This document shows positions 18,906-27,644 of a stretch of 64,000 nucleotides of DNA, in pieces. Location: positions 62,001 to 126,000 of the forward strand of contig CAYMMX010000002.1 of NCBI GenBank assembly GCA_964391675.1, given 5' to 3'. Position numbers and translations under genes: made by a program. Within the stretch, counting starts at the first letter, position 1. Every line of letters starts with the position of its first letter. Source of the DNA: CAYMMX01 sp964391675 (GTDB lineage Bacteria; Cyanobacteriota; Vampirovibrionia; Gastranaerophilales; Gastranaerophilaceae). A model generated the notes under the pieces. That model worked only from the letters and a program-made list of their open reading frames with translations, ran no database searches and was not told the DNA's origin.

Positions 18906-19721
18906 ATGACAAATAAATTAAAAATAGTATTTTTCGGTGATGTCGTAGGGCGGCTTGGACGAAAAGCCGTAGGAGATATTCTTAAAAAAATGAAACAGGA
19001 GGATTCTTCTCCTGATTTTTCTATTGTAAATGTTGAAAATGCTTCTCATGGCTTTGGTTTAACTAAGAAAAACTATAATGAAATTTGTGATTACGGATTT
19101 AATTGTTTAACTTCAGGAAATCATATTTGGGACAAAAAAGAAATTTTTAAATATATTGATGAAGCAGATAAACTTATCAGACCTTTAAATTATCCTAAAA
19201 GATCTAAAGGTAAAGGAGTAAGAATTTTTGATGTTAAGGATAGTAAAATTGCAGTAATAAATTTATTAGGAAGAACCTTTATGCATCCGATTGATTCTCC
19301 ATGGGAAATCATTAAAAAAGAAGTTAAAAAAATAAAAAAAATTACGCCTAATATTATAATTGATTTTCATGCAGAGGCTACAGCCGAAAAAGTTTGTTTT
19401 GCCAAATTTTGTTCTGAACTTGGTGTTAGTGCCTTTTTTGGAACGCATACACATGTTCAGACAGCGGATGAAAAAATTATAAATGGTATGGCTTATATAA
19501 CTGATGTAGGATTTTGCGGTGCAGTTGACAGTGTAATCGGAATGGAATATAAAACATCCCTAAAACGCTTGTCAACAGGTTTACCAGAAAGATATGAGAT
19601 TCCCGCATCAAAAGTTATTCAAATCAATGCAGTTGAGGTTATAATTGATGCTGAAACCGGTAAATCGCTTGATATAAAAAGATTTTTGTCAGAAATAAAT
19701 TATCAGGAGGTAACAAGGTGA
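18906..19721 (+). CDS. ymdB: YmdB-family metallophosphoesterase (2',3'-cyclic nucleotide phosphodiesterase)
   Basis: 271 residues from the ATG at 18906, which follows AAGGA and gives the standard short N terminus before FFGDVVGRLGR. An open frame extends 20 codons further upstream but would run through the hairpin. Metal-site motifs are FFGDVVG, VNVENASHGFG, TSGNHIWDKKE, DFHAEATAEK and GTHTHVQTAD. The family (TIGR00282) hydrolyses cyclic nucleotides and, in Bacillus, affects biofilm and motility choice. Its stop overlaps the next GTG by 4 bases, showing an operon with the PHP gene. Confidence 0.92.
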   Translation: MTNKLKIVFFGDVVGRLGRKAVGDILKKMKQEDSSPDFSIVNVENASHGFGLTKKNYNEICDYGFNCLTSGNHIWDKKEIFKYIDEADKLIRPLNYPKRSKGKGVRIFDVKDSKIAVINLLGRTFMHPIDSPWEIIKKEVKKIKKITPNIIIDFHAEATAEKVCFAKFCSELGVSAFFGTHTHVQTADEKIINGMAYITDVGFCGAVDSVIGMEYKTSLKRLSTGLPERYEIPASKVIQINAVEVIIDAETGKSLDIKRFLSEINYQEVTR

Positions 19722-20578
19722 AAACAGATTTGCATATTCATACTAATTACTCAGATGGGGTATTCTCACCTGAGAAGATTGTTGATGCTGCTGTAGAAGT
19801 TGGTTTAGATGTAATTGCACTGACGGATCATGACAATATCTTATCTTACGAAATTGCCCAAAATTATACTAAACAACTGGAAAATGAAGGTAAAAAAACA
19901 GTTAAAATTATTCAAGGAGTAGAGATTAATACAATTTACCAAAATACTGAAATTCATATTTTAGGGTATTTTATGAATACCAAAAATTCGGATTTTAAAG
20001 AGTTAATTAAATCTCAGCAACAAGCCCGTATTAAGCAAACAAAAGAAATTATCACATTACTGAATAAAAAAGAAGGAATAAACATAAAATATGATAATAT
20101 TACAAGTCAGGTTGCCCATGGTGGTAGTATAGGTCGTCCCCATATTGCAAAAGCAATTACAAATGTAGGCGGAACAGCAAGTGTAATAGAAGCGTATGCT
20201 AAATATATAAATGATAATTCTTCAGTATACGTTCAAAGAAAAACAGTATCTCCTCATGAGGCTGTTGAAATAATTTATGATGCCGGAGGGATACCGGTTA
20301 TTGCTCACCCACATGACTTGGAGAATGCGAAAGAGTTAATCGAAGACTTAATGCATTACGGTTTAAGAGGAGTCGAAGCTTATCACAGAAAACATTCGCC
20401 GGCTATTGTTGAATATTTTTCTTCAATTGCAGAAGAATTGGGACTTATAGTTACAGGTGGCTCAGATTTTCATGCACCTAATTTAATGAATGGGCAAATT
20501 ATTCTTGGAAAAAACTTTGTTCCTGAATGGATTTATGATAAATTAATTGAAGAAAAAAAACGTTTAGATTTGGCTTGA
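19718..20578 (+). CDS. PHP-domain phosphoesterase (RNase AM / TrpH-like)
   Basis: 286 residues. Metal-binding motifs are DLHIHTNYSDG at the start, LTDHDN (about 36-41), a central GRPHIAKAI, HPHD (about 193) and GSDFHA (about 249). This is the layout of TrpH/RnaAM-like PHP enzymes, which remove 5' nucleotides from short RNAs or 3',5'-bisphosphate nucleotides. The GTG start at 19718 overlaps ymdB by 4 bases and follows CAGGAGG. Position after rny and ymdB supports a role in RNA or nucleotide turnover. Exact substrate is not provable here. Confidence 0.85.
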   Translation: MKTDLHIHTNYSDGVFSPEKIVDAAVEVGLDVIALTDHDNILSYEIAQNYTKQLENEGKKTVKIIQGVEINTIYQNTEIHILGYFMNTKNSDFKELIKSQQQARIKQTKEIITLLNKKEGINIKYDNITSQVAHGGSIGRPHIAKAITNVGGTASVIEAYAKYINDNSSVYVQRKTVSPHEAVEIIYDAGGIPVIAHPHDLENAKELIEDLMHYGLRGVEAYHRKHSPAIVEYFSSIAEELGLIVTGGSDFHAPNLMNGQIILGKNFVPEWIYDKLIEEKKRLDLA

Positions 20579-20597
20579 TTTAAAGGAGAGTAAATAT

Positions 20598-21230
20598 ATG
20601 TGTAAAAAGGGTTTTACTATTGTAGAAGTAGTTATGGTTTTTCTTCTTATATTAGGTGTTACTTTTTTTGTTTTACCCAAAAATCTTGAATCTACAAGAC
20701 AAGCAAAGCTTATTTCAAAATGGACATTAAAATATAATGAATTAGAGTATATTTTTTCTGTTATAAAAGCACAACAGGATAGTGAATTAAATAATAAATT
20801 TAGTAGTGCTGAAGGTTATAATGCTAAGAAAAAAATACTTTTAGATGTTATAAAACCTTATTTAAGAATAACTTCTAAACTTGATTCAAAATATGTTCAA
20901 TATTACATGAACGGTGATAAGATATCACCGGCAAGTAAATATTATTTTTCAGAGTTTTATAATACAAGTGTAGGTGAAATTGTTGCTTTAAAGTGGTTTA
21001 ATGATAATTGTAAAAATAATTTACCTTGTGCGATTATTGTTTTTGATATCAACGGTATAGCAAAGCCAAATAAATGGGGACATGACATTTTTGGTATAAA
21101 TGTTTTAAAAGATGATATTAATCCTATAGGAATGGGAATTGATCCTTATGTCTTAAAAAAAGATTGCAGTAATAAAGGATACGGAACATATTGTTCTTAT
21201 TATTACCTAATCGGGGGTAAATTTGAATAA
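20598..21230 (+). CDS. Type IV pilin-like protein with prepilin N terminus
   Basis: 210 residues. It starts MCKKGFTIVEVVMVFLLILG, a prepilin signal: short basic leader, cleavage after Gly5, Phe6, and Glu10 at the +5 position, then a hydrophobic helix. The rest has no named domain; it contains four or more cysteines toward the C terminus and could be a minor pilin or pseudopilin. AAGGAGAG precedes the ATG. No pilus assembly gene is adjacent; it lies between the PHP and LOG genes, overlapping the latter by 8 bases. Confidence 0.75.
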   Translation: MCKKGFTIVEVVMVFLLILGVTFFVLPKNLESTRQAKLISKWTLKYNELEYIFSVIKAQQDSELNNKFSSAEGYNAKKKILLDVIKPYLRITSKLDSKYVQYYMNGDKISPASKYYFSEFYNTSVGEIVALKWFNDNCKNNLPCAIIVFDINGIAKPNKWGHDIFGINVLKDDINPIGMGIDPYVLKKDCSNKGYGTYCSYYYLIGGKFE

Positions 21231-21825
21231 TTCCATAAAAAATATTTGCGTTTATTCATCTTCAAGTAATTCATTAGATCAAATTTATTATAAAGTTGCA
21301 AGAGAATTAGGGCTTTTGATGGGTAAAAACGGTTTTAATTTAGTTTATGGCGGCGGAACATTAGGTGCTATGTGGGCAAATGCCTCTGCAGTGATGGAAA
21401 CCGGAGGAAAAGTCTTTGGAGTTTTACCTGAAAAACTTCATAAAATAGGAGTAGGAAATCCTGATTGTGATGAATTATTTATAACAAAATGTATGCGAAG
21501 CAGAAAAGATAAGATGGATGAAATTTCTGATGCTGTAATTGCTCTTGCCGGCGGTTTGGGTACTTTAGAAGAACTTTCTGAAATGATTGTCCAAAAACAG
21601 TTAGGCTACAGTGATAAAGCTATTGTAATTCTTAATACAAATAGTTTTTATGATGATTTATTAAAATTTTTCGATAATATAGTTAATCAAAATTTTGCGG
21701 CAAAAGATGCAAGAGAATTGTGTTTTGTGGCTAAAACACCTCAAGAAGCTATAGATTATTTAAAAAACTATACTCCAAAACACTTTGATGTATATGAGAA
21801 ACTGGGATTAAAAGAAAACGTTTAG
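21223..21825 (+). CDS. LOG-family Rossmann-fold protein
   Basis: 200 residues of the TIGR00730/LOG family, which includes cytokinin riboside 5'-monophosphate phosphoribohydrolases. Motifs are ICVYSSSS at the start, LVYGGGTLGAMWANA (about 45) and MRSRKDKMDEISDAVIALAGG. The family signature PGGxGTxxE appears as AGGLGTLEE, with Ala for Pro; catalytic Arg (MRSRK) and Glu are kept. In bacteria these enzymes hydrolyse AMP or IMP-type nucleotides. TTG start at 21223 follows GGGGG, overlapping the pilin-like gene. Confidence 0.88.
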   Translation: MNNSIKNICVYSSSSNSLDQIYYKVARELGLLMGKNGFNLVYGGGTLGAMWANASAVMETGGKVFGVLPEKLHKIGVGNPDCDELFITKCMRSRKDKMDEISDAVIALAGGLGTLEELSEMIVQKQLGYSDKAIVILNTNSFYDDLLKFFDNIVNQNFAAKDARELCFVAKTPQEAIDYLKNYTPKHFDVYEKLGLKENV

Positions 21826-21906
21826 ATTACATGAAAAGCTAGTTGTATAAAGGTCTTTTTGTTGTAAAATATTTTTATTAAAATATAAATACAGAAAGAT
21901 TTTAAA

Positions 21907-23301
21907 GTGAAGCTTTATAATTCATATTCTCAAATAACAGAAGATTTTATCCCTTTAGAAGGTAACAAAGTTAAAATGTATGTTTGCGGCCCTACGGTTT
22001 ATGACAATGCTCATTTAGGTCATGCTCGCTGTTATATAACTTGGGATGTTTTATACAGGTATTTGAAATTTAAGGGTTATGACGTCACTTATTGCCGAAA
22101 TGTAACTGATGTAGACGATAAGATTCTTAAAAAGGCTCATGATGAAGGAGTTTCTCCTGACGAAATTGCAAAAAGATATTATGATGCATTTTCACAAAGC
22201 ATGAAAAAATTAAACATTTGCCCGCCGGACATAGAGCCTTTTGCAACAAAAACCCTAGGTGAAATGATTGCGATGAATAAACAGCTTATTGAAAAGGGCT
22301 TTGCTTATGAGGCTGATGGAGATGTATATTTCAGAGTAAAAAGTTTTGATAAATATGGTTTTCTTTCAAAGCAGCCTTTGGATTCTCTCGAAGCAGGAGC
22401 AAGAGTTGAAGAATCCAATATTAAAGAAAATCCTATGGATTTTGCTTTATGGAAAAAAGATGAAAAATTCGGCTACAAAAGCCCATGGGGTGTTGGACGC
22501 CCAGGATGGCATATTGAATGTTCTGCAATGAGCAGAAAATATCTAGGAAATACTATAGATATACATGCAGGTGGAGCTGATTTGATTTTTCCTCATCACG
22601 AAAACGAAATTGCTCAATCAGAATGTGCAAACGGCGAGCAGTTTGTTAAATATTGGCTACATAATGGTTTTGTGACTATCAATAAAGAAAAAATGTCTAA
22701 ATCTTTGGGTAATTTTTTAACAATTGATGATATGTTGAAAATATATGATTCAAATACAATAAGATTTTTTATATTAACTAATCATTATCGTATGCCTGTA
22801 GAGTTTTCCGATGAAGCTTTAGAATCAGCTAAATCAGGTGTAAAAAGACTTTATAATGCCATTAATACTGCAAGAAAAACTTTTAATATTGATGATAAAT
22901 TAGATATAACCAAAATGGATAAATATAAAGAATTTGTTGAATATATGGATTTAGACTTAAACACTTCTGCAGGATTGGCTGTTTTATTTGATTTAGCAAA
23001 CAAATTAAACAAAGAACCTGATTCTAAAAATTTAACTTTGTTATATAAATTATCTTCTGTTTTAGGATTTAACTTTGATAGTATTGAAATTTCAGAAGAA
23101 GAATTAAAAGATAAAGTACAAAAAATTTCTGAGAAATTAGGATTAAGCATAAGCAGTATGGATGAAATATTGGCTTTGAGAAAGAAGGCAAGAGAAGATA
23201 AGGATTGGAACTTGGCTGACAAAATCCGAATTGTGTTTGATGAAGTTGGTATAGTATTGAAAGATAGTAAAGAAGGCACAACGTGGGAATTAAAAAGTTA
23301 A
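21907..23301 (+). CDS. cysS: Cysteinyl-tRNA synthetase
   Basis: 464 residues, standard length. Class I synthetase: YVCGPTVYDNAHLGHARCY carries the zinc Cys and the HIGH-type HLGH, and KMSKSLGNF (about 261-269) is the KMSKS loop. Zinc ligands further on are in WHIECSAMS and HHENE. It charges tRNA-Cys in the cytoplasm. GTG start at 21907. The gene's end overlaps the next gene by 19 bases, so these are co-transcribed. Confidence 0.96.
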   Translation: MKLYNSYSQITEDFIPLEGNKVKMYVCGPTVYDNAHLGHARCYITWDVLYRYLKFKGYDVTYCRNVTDVDDKILKKAHDEGVSPDEIAKRYYDAFSQSMKKLNICPPDIEPFATKTLGEMIAMNKQLIEKGFAYEADGDVYFRVKSFDKYGFLSKQPLDSLEAGARVEESNIKENPMDFALWKKDEKFGYKSPWGVGRPGWHIECSAMSRKYLGNTIDIHAGGADLIFPHHENEIAQSECANGEQFVKYWLHNGFVTINKEKMSKSLGNFLTIDDMLKIYDSNTIRFFILTNHYRMPVEFSDEALESAKSGVKRLYNAINTARKTFNIDDKLDITKMDKYKEFVEYMDLDLNTSAGLAVLFDLANKLNKEPDSKNLTLLYKLSSVLGFNFDSIEISEEELKDKVQKISEKLGLSISSMDEILALRKKAREDKDWNLADKIRIVFDEVGIVLKDSKEGTTWELKS

Positions 23302-25010
23302 GCAGATTTGGAAAACATTTTAAAAATAGTGCCCTAATTCTTTTTATATTTGTTTTAACATTTGTATTTTTTAGTGCAACAAAAACATTTGCGCAAAATG
23401 TATCTGATAACATGAAGTTTGTAAGAGTGGCTATAAGTGATTCCAATTTTAAATCTTTTGTTTATAATGAGGTTTCGATAGTTGCTACTGCGGAATATTC
23501 TTTATATGATAAACAATCCAGAGCTCTGATAGCAAAATTTAAGCCAACCGATGTTGTAAAAATCAAATATAATTCTAAAAACTTTGAAGTAATCGTTAAT
23601 AATAAAATAATTCAAAAAAATATTGAAGGAACTTTAGTATTTGACTCTCGTTACGGACTTTTAGGTGTAGAAAATTTAAAAAGAAACGCTAAACAAGCTC
23701 TTTATCATGGTGTTTTAGAGCTTATACCAAAAAATGATTGTCAGTTTTTTTTAATAAATGTTCTTGACTTGCAAAATTATTTAAAAGGTGTTGTCCCAAA
23801 TGAAATGCCCGTAAAATTCGGACTAGAAGCCTTAAAAGCACAAGCAGTTGCAGCAAGAAATTATGTTTTAATGCCCAGAACAAGAGCTTATAAAGAATTT
23901 GATGTGGACGATTCAGTAGCAAGTCAGGTTTATTACGGTGCTAATACAGAAATGCCTCTTTCTAATCAGGCAGTTGAAGAAACTTCCGGATTGGTGGCAC
24001 TTTACGGGTGGGATTTGATATTAGCGCAGTATTGTTCAACAGCAGGTGGTTACACAGAAAATTATGAAAATACTTTCTCTGACGGGAAGATATTTCCAGC
24101 TAAGCCAAAACCTTATTTAAAAGGATTTCCGGATATATTAAGTGTTGTTCCGTTGAATCGGGAGGAAGAAGCTCGTTTATTTTATATGTCATATCCTGAT
24201 TCTTATGATATGAAATCACCTTATTATCGTTGGCAAAGAGATTTTACCAGAGAAGAATTAGAACAAGTTTTAGCTAAAACTTTGTTTACTCAATCTAAAA
24301 CCGGCTTTGTGAGACCTGAATTTAAAGAAGGAGAGATACTGGGAGAGCTTAAAGAAATTAAAGTCAACAAAAGAGGAGTTTCAGGTAAGGTAATGGAGCT
24401 TGAAATTATATCAGATAAAGGAAACTGGCATGTAAGCAAAGAACTTGTCATAAGAAGAACTATCAAAAAAGATGGAAAAGCTCTTCCAAGTGCTAATATA
24501 GTTTTTGAAAATTTATACGACATAAATAAGAAACTTAGCAAAATAGTTATATATGGAGGAGGTTATGGACATGGAGTTGGAATGAGTCAATATGGTGCAG
24601 GTTTTATGGCAACATCACTCCACAAAACTTTTGATAAAATCTTAAAGCGTTATTATACAGGAATCACAATTTCTACAATTCCTATTGTATTATTTGAAAA
24701 TTCCTGTAATGATGAGAAACAAACAACAGTTTCTCAGGAATTTTATGCTCCTGCTAATAAAGCTTTTTTGATTGTTGATAATAAGTATAATCTTAAAAGT
24801 TTTAGTGCTAATATTAATGGAAGGATAGTTTCTTTTGAGTTGGCAAATAACGTTGTGCCTCTACATAGAATGAATAGAATCGATATATCAAGTTATATTA
24901 AAAAAGGAAAAAATAATATTATTTTTATGTTTCCGGAAAATGAAAATAATAAAGCAATCAGGTTATATATAGAATTGGTAGAAAAGGATGTCGGAGAATA
25001 CAATTTCTAA
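23283..25010 (+). CDS. SpoIID/LytB-domain protein (lytic transglycosylase-like)
   Basis: 575 residues, GTG start inside the 3' end of cysS. An N-terminal signal or anchor helix (about 18-38) is followed by a beta-rich region and the SpoIID domain: GVVPNEMPVKFGLEALKAQA (about 169) with its Glu, and GGYGHGVGMSQYGA (about 425). SpoIID cuts denuded glycan strands during sporulation; homologues in non-spore formers, including cyanobacteria, act in cell-wall remodelling. The C-terminal 100 residues are an extra beta domain. No sporulation genes are here. Next gene is murJ, overlapping by 23 bases, so wall synthesis is the shared theme. Confidence 0.88.
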   Translation: MGIKKLSRFGKHFKNSALILFIFVLTFVFFSATKTFAQNVSDNMKFVRVAISDSNFKSFVYNEVSIVATAEYSLYDKQSRALIAKFKPTDVVKIKYNSKNFEVIVNNKIIQKNIEGTLVFDSRYGLLGVENLKRNAKQALYHGVLELIPKNDCQFFLINVLDLQNYLKGVVPNEMPVKFGLEALKAQAVAARNYVLMPRTRAYKEFDVDDSVASQVYYGANTEMPLSNQAVEETSGLVALYGWDLILAQYCSTAGGYTENYENTFSDGKIFPAKPKPYLKGFPDILSVVPLNREEEARLFYMSYPDSYDMKSPYYRWQRDFTREELEQVLAKTLFTQSKTGFVRPEFKEGEILGELKEIKVNKRGVSGKVMELEIISDKGNWHVSKELVIRRTIKKDGKALPSANIVFENLYDINKKLSKIVIYGGGYGHGVGMSQYGAGFMATSLHKTFDKILKRYYTGITISTIPIVLFENSCNDEKQTTVSQEFYAPANKAFLIVDNKYNLKSFSANINGRIVSFELANNVVPLHRMNRIDISSYIKKGKNNIIFMFPENENNKAIRLYIELVEKDVGEYNF

Positions 25011-26610
25011 TAATGAAGATAATAAAGGACCAAGTCTTTTAAAAGCAGCATGGTTAATTGCGGCAGTTACAATTATAAGTAAAATTATAGGTTTTATAAG
25101 GGATGTTGTAATAGCAAATTGTTATGGAGCATCTATTGTTTCTGATGCTTATTTTTATGCATATCAATTACCGGCGCTTGCTATTGTATTGCTAGGAGGT
25201 GTAGGCGGCCCTTTTCACAGTGCAACTGTTGCTGTCTTTTCAAAAATCATTCCTTCACTAAAAGAAAAAGCTAATAAAGAAGTAAATAGTTTATTTAATA
25301 CTTTTCTTACGGCTACTTTTATTTTCTTTTGCGTATTTGCTGTTTTTTGTTTTATTTTTTCTGATCAAATAATGAAATTTATTATTGCAGGAAGTAATCA
25401 GGAATTAATTTCTCTTGCCAGTATGCATTTAAAAATAATGTCCCCCATTTTGATTGTAGGAGGTATTGTTGGAATTTATTATGGAATTTTAATAAGTTAT
25501 CGTGAATTTATGCTTCCGAACATTTCGCCTGTTTTGATGAGTGTTGTTATTATTGCAATGATTACATTAGCAAAATATGATAACACAGGAGCTATTTTAG
25601 CTTGGGCAACAACAATAGGGGCAATGTGCCAGTTTGTTTATCAGATTCCAAAAATTAGGCAATTAGGATTTAGGCTTAAGCCAAATTTTGATTTTTCAAA
25701 TATTCATTTTAAGCACATATGTGAGCTGCTTTTTCCTGCAATTTTAAGTTCTACAATAGGTCAAATTTATGTATATGTAGATATGTTTTTTGCTTCTTCC
25801 TTAGTTGCTGGCGCATGGACTTCAATCGGTTATTCAAACAGAATTTTTCAGTTTCCTGTTGGAATATTAAGCACAGCTTTTCTTGTCCCGCTTTTTCCTA
25901 TTTTTGCAAAATTGGTTGCACAAGAAGATTATAATGGTGTAAAAAGATATTTTAACAAAGGTGTTGGAGTATTGTTTTTTATAGCTCTGCCGATGGTAAT
26001 TGGTGTTTGGGTTTTAGGATATGATGGAATTAAATTAATTTTTGAAAGAGGGCAATTTGATGATAAAGCCGCTTTTATGGTCACACAGGCTTTACTGTAC
26101 TTATCTTTTTCGATGCTTCCTTATGTATTTAGAGATTCATTGACAAGAGTTTATTATTCTTTTAATGATTCAGCAACTCCTTTTTTAACTGCATTGTGCT
26201 CAATTGTCTTAAAATTCTTTTTAAATTGGTTACTTGTTACAAAACTTGTTTTAGGTAACGGAATTGGCGGGATTACACTTTCAACTTCTATTGTAACTTT
26301 ATTTAATGCTACTATATTGGCGGTTCTTTTAAGAAAAAAGATTAAATTGCGCTACAAAGAACTTTTTGGAAATTTATTTAAAATGTTATTTGCAGGCTTG
26401 ATAACATTTATTGTATGTTATATTGCAAGTATATGGTTTAATAATAATGTTTATCTGCCGCTAAAAACTTTTGAATTAGCAAAAATAATTCTTATTGGTT
26501 TATTATGTTTTGGTTTGTATGCATATTTAAATCTTGTATTAAAAATGGAATATGCACTTGAATTAAAAGAAAGATTTTTAGGAAAAATTAAACAAAAATT
26601 TAATTTGTAA
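24988..26610 (+). CDS. murJ: Lipid II flippase MurJ (MviN)
   Basis: 540 residues with about 14 membrane helices. The start AAWLIAAVTIISKIIGFIRD and the segment SDAYFYAYQLPALAIVLLGG are characteristic of the MOP-family lipid II flippase, as is the repeated half after residue 240. It moves lipid-linked peptidoglycan precursor across the cytoplasmic membrane for PBPs such as the PBP1A in this window. The ATG lies within the end of the SpoIID-like gene. Confidence 0.93.
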   Translation: MSENTISNNEDNKGPSLLKAAWLIAAVTIISKIIGFIRDVVIANCYGASIVSDAYFYAYQLPALAIVLLGGVGGPFHSATVAVFSKIIPSLKEKANKEVNSLFNTFLTATFIFFCVFAVFCFIFSDQIMKFIIAGSNQELISLASMHLKIMSPILIVGGIVGIYYGILISYREFMLPNISPVLMSVVIIAMITLAKYDNTGAILAWATTIGAMCQFVYQIPKIRQLGFRLKPNFDFSNIHFKHICELLFPAILSSTIGQIYVYVDMFFASSLVAGAWTSIGYSNRIFQFPVGILSTAFLVPLFPIFAKLVAQEDYNGVKRYFNKGVGVLFFIALPMVIGVWVLGYDGIKLIFERGQFDDKAAFMVTQALLYLSFSMLPYVFRDSLTRVYYSFNDSATPFLTALCSIVLKFFLNWLLVTKLVLGNGIGGITLSTSIVTLFNATILAVLLRKKIKLRYKELFGNLFKMLFAGLITFIVCYIASIWFNNNVYLPLKTFELAKIILIGLLCFGLYAYLNLVLKMEYALELKERFLGKIKQKFNL

Positions 26611-26622
26611 TATAATTTCATT

Positions 26623-26964
26623 ATGCTGAGAAGTTTCACTCCAATACTTTTATTAACTATATCTAATGTCTTTATGACATTTGCCTGGTATGGACATTTA
26701 AAATTTAGGAATTCTGCACTTTGGATTGTAATTTTAATTAGTTGGGGAATAGCTTTGTTTGAATATTGCTTTCAAGTTCCGGCTAACAGAATTGGACATC
26801 AATATTTTGAAGCGGCACAGCTTAAAACAATTCAGGAAGTAATTACATTGGTTGTTTTTGCTTTATTTTCTATTTTTTACTTAAAAGAGAGTTTAAAATG
26901 GAATTATGTGGTAGGTTTTTTATTAATTTTACTTGCTGTGTTTTTTGTTTTTAAAAAGTGGTAA
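26623..26964 (+). CDS. DMT-superfamily membrane protein, DUF486
   Basis: 113 residues with four predicted membrane helices. The sequence SNVFMTFAWYGHLKF near the N terminus and FEYCFQVPANRIG in the middle match the DUF486 family, small half-size relatives of drug/metabolite transporters. Substrate unknown; such proteins likely act as dimers in the cytoplasmic membrane. It lies 12 bases after murJ and 12 bases before tsaC, in the same run. Confidence 0.88.
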   Translation: MLRSFTPILLLTISNVFMTFAWYGHLKFRNSALWIVILISWGIALFEYCFQVPANRIGHQYFEAAQLKTIQEVITLVVFALFSIFYLKESLKWNYVVGFLLILLAVFFVFKKW

Positions 26965-26976
26965 AGGTTTGTATAA

Positions 26977-27564
26977 ATGCACTTAAAAGCAGATATTAAA
27001 AATCAAATAAAAAACATTTTAAAAAACGATGGTGTAATAGCTTTTGTAACTGATACTGTATGGGGCTTGGGCTGCCTGCCGAGTTCAGAAAAAGCTGTTA
27101 AAAAAATATACGAAATTAAAAAAAGAGAAGCAAAAAAACCATTGATTTTAATGTCAAATGAGATTGATAACTTAAAGCCTTATCTAAAAGAAATAAACTT
27201 TAAATCTGAAGAATTAATTAATAAATATTTCCCCGGAGCATTAACCCTTGTTTTAGAAAAATCAGAAAAAACACCTGATTATATTACATCAGGATTTAAT
27301 ACCGTCGGAATAAGAGTTCCAAATAATGAGGTTTTTAAAGAAATTTGTGAATCAATAGAAGGACATGTTCTTGCAACTACGAGTGCAAATTTATCTCAAG
27401 AACCTTCTGCAAAGACTTATGAACAAGCCTTTGAATGTATTGGTCATAAGTGTGACTTTGTTATACCTGATTTTGATTTTAAAGCAAAGGGTTTAGAATC
27501 AACGGTTGTATTAGTAGATGGGAGTAGTATAAAAATCCTGCGCCAAGGTGTAATTAAATTGTAA
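26977..27564 (+). CDS. tsaC: L-threonylcarbamoyladenylate synthase (Sua5/YrdC/YciO family)
   Basis: 195 residues. It makes threonylcarbamoyl-AMP from threonine, bicarbonate and ATP, the first step of t6A37 tRNA modification. Motifs are GVIAFVTDTVWGLGC, KKREAKKPLILM, FPGALTLVLEKS and ATTSANLSQEPS, all typical of the YrdC domain. It lacks the C-terminal Sua5 domain, so is the short TsaC type. YciO-like paralogues share these motifs, so the symbol is probable rather than certain. Confidence 0.86.
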   Translation: MHLKADIKNQIKNILKNDGVIAFVTDTVWGLGCLPSSEKAVKKIYEIKKREAKKPLILMSNEIDNLKPYLKEINFKSEELINKYFPGALTLVLEKSEKTPDYITSGFNTVGIRVPNNEVFKEICESIEGHVLATTSANLSQEPSAKTYEQAFECIGHKCDFVIPDFDFKAKGLESTVVLVDGSSIKILRQGVIKL

Positions 27565-27644
27565 AAAAATATTTACAAACTAACAAAATATTAATTTATC
27601 GTTTTTAAAATACTTGAGTATAAGAATTAAAAGAAAAAATAAAA

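Noticed and set aside
22851..23279. Long minus-strand frame of 142 codons within cysS
   Set aside because: It is a shadow of cysS; it lacks a start context and reads as Ser/Leu-rich reverse complement of Lys/Glu codons.
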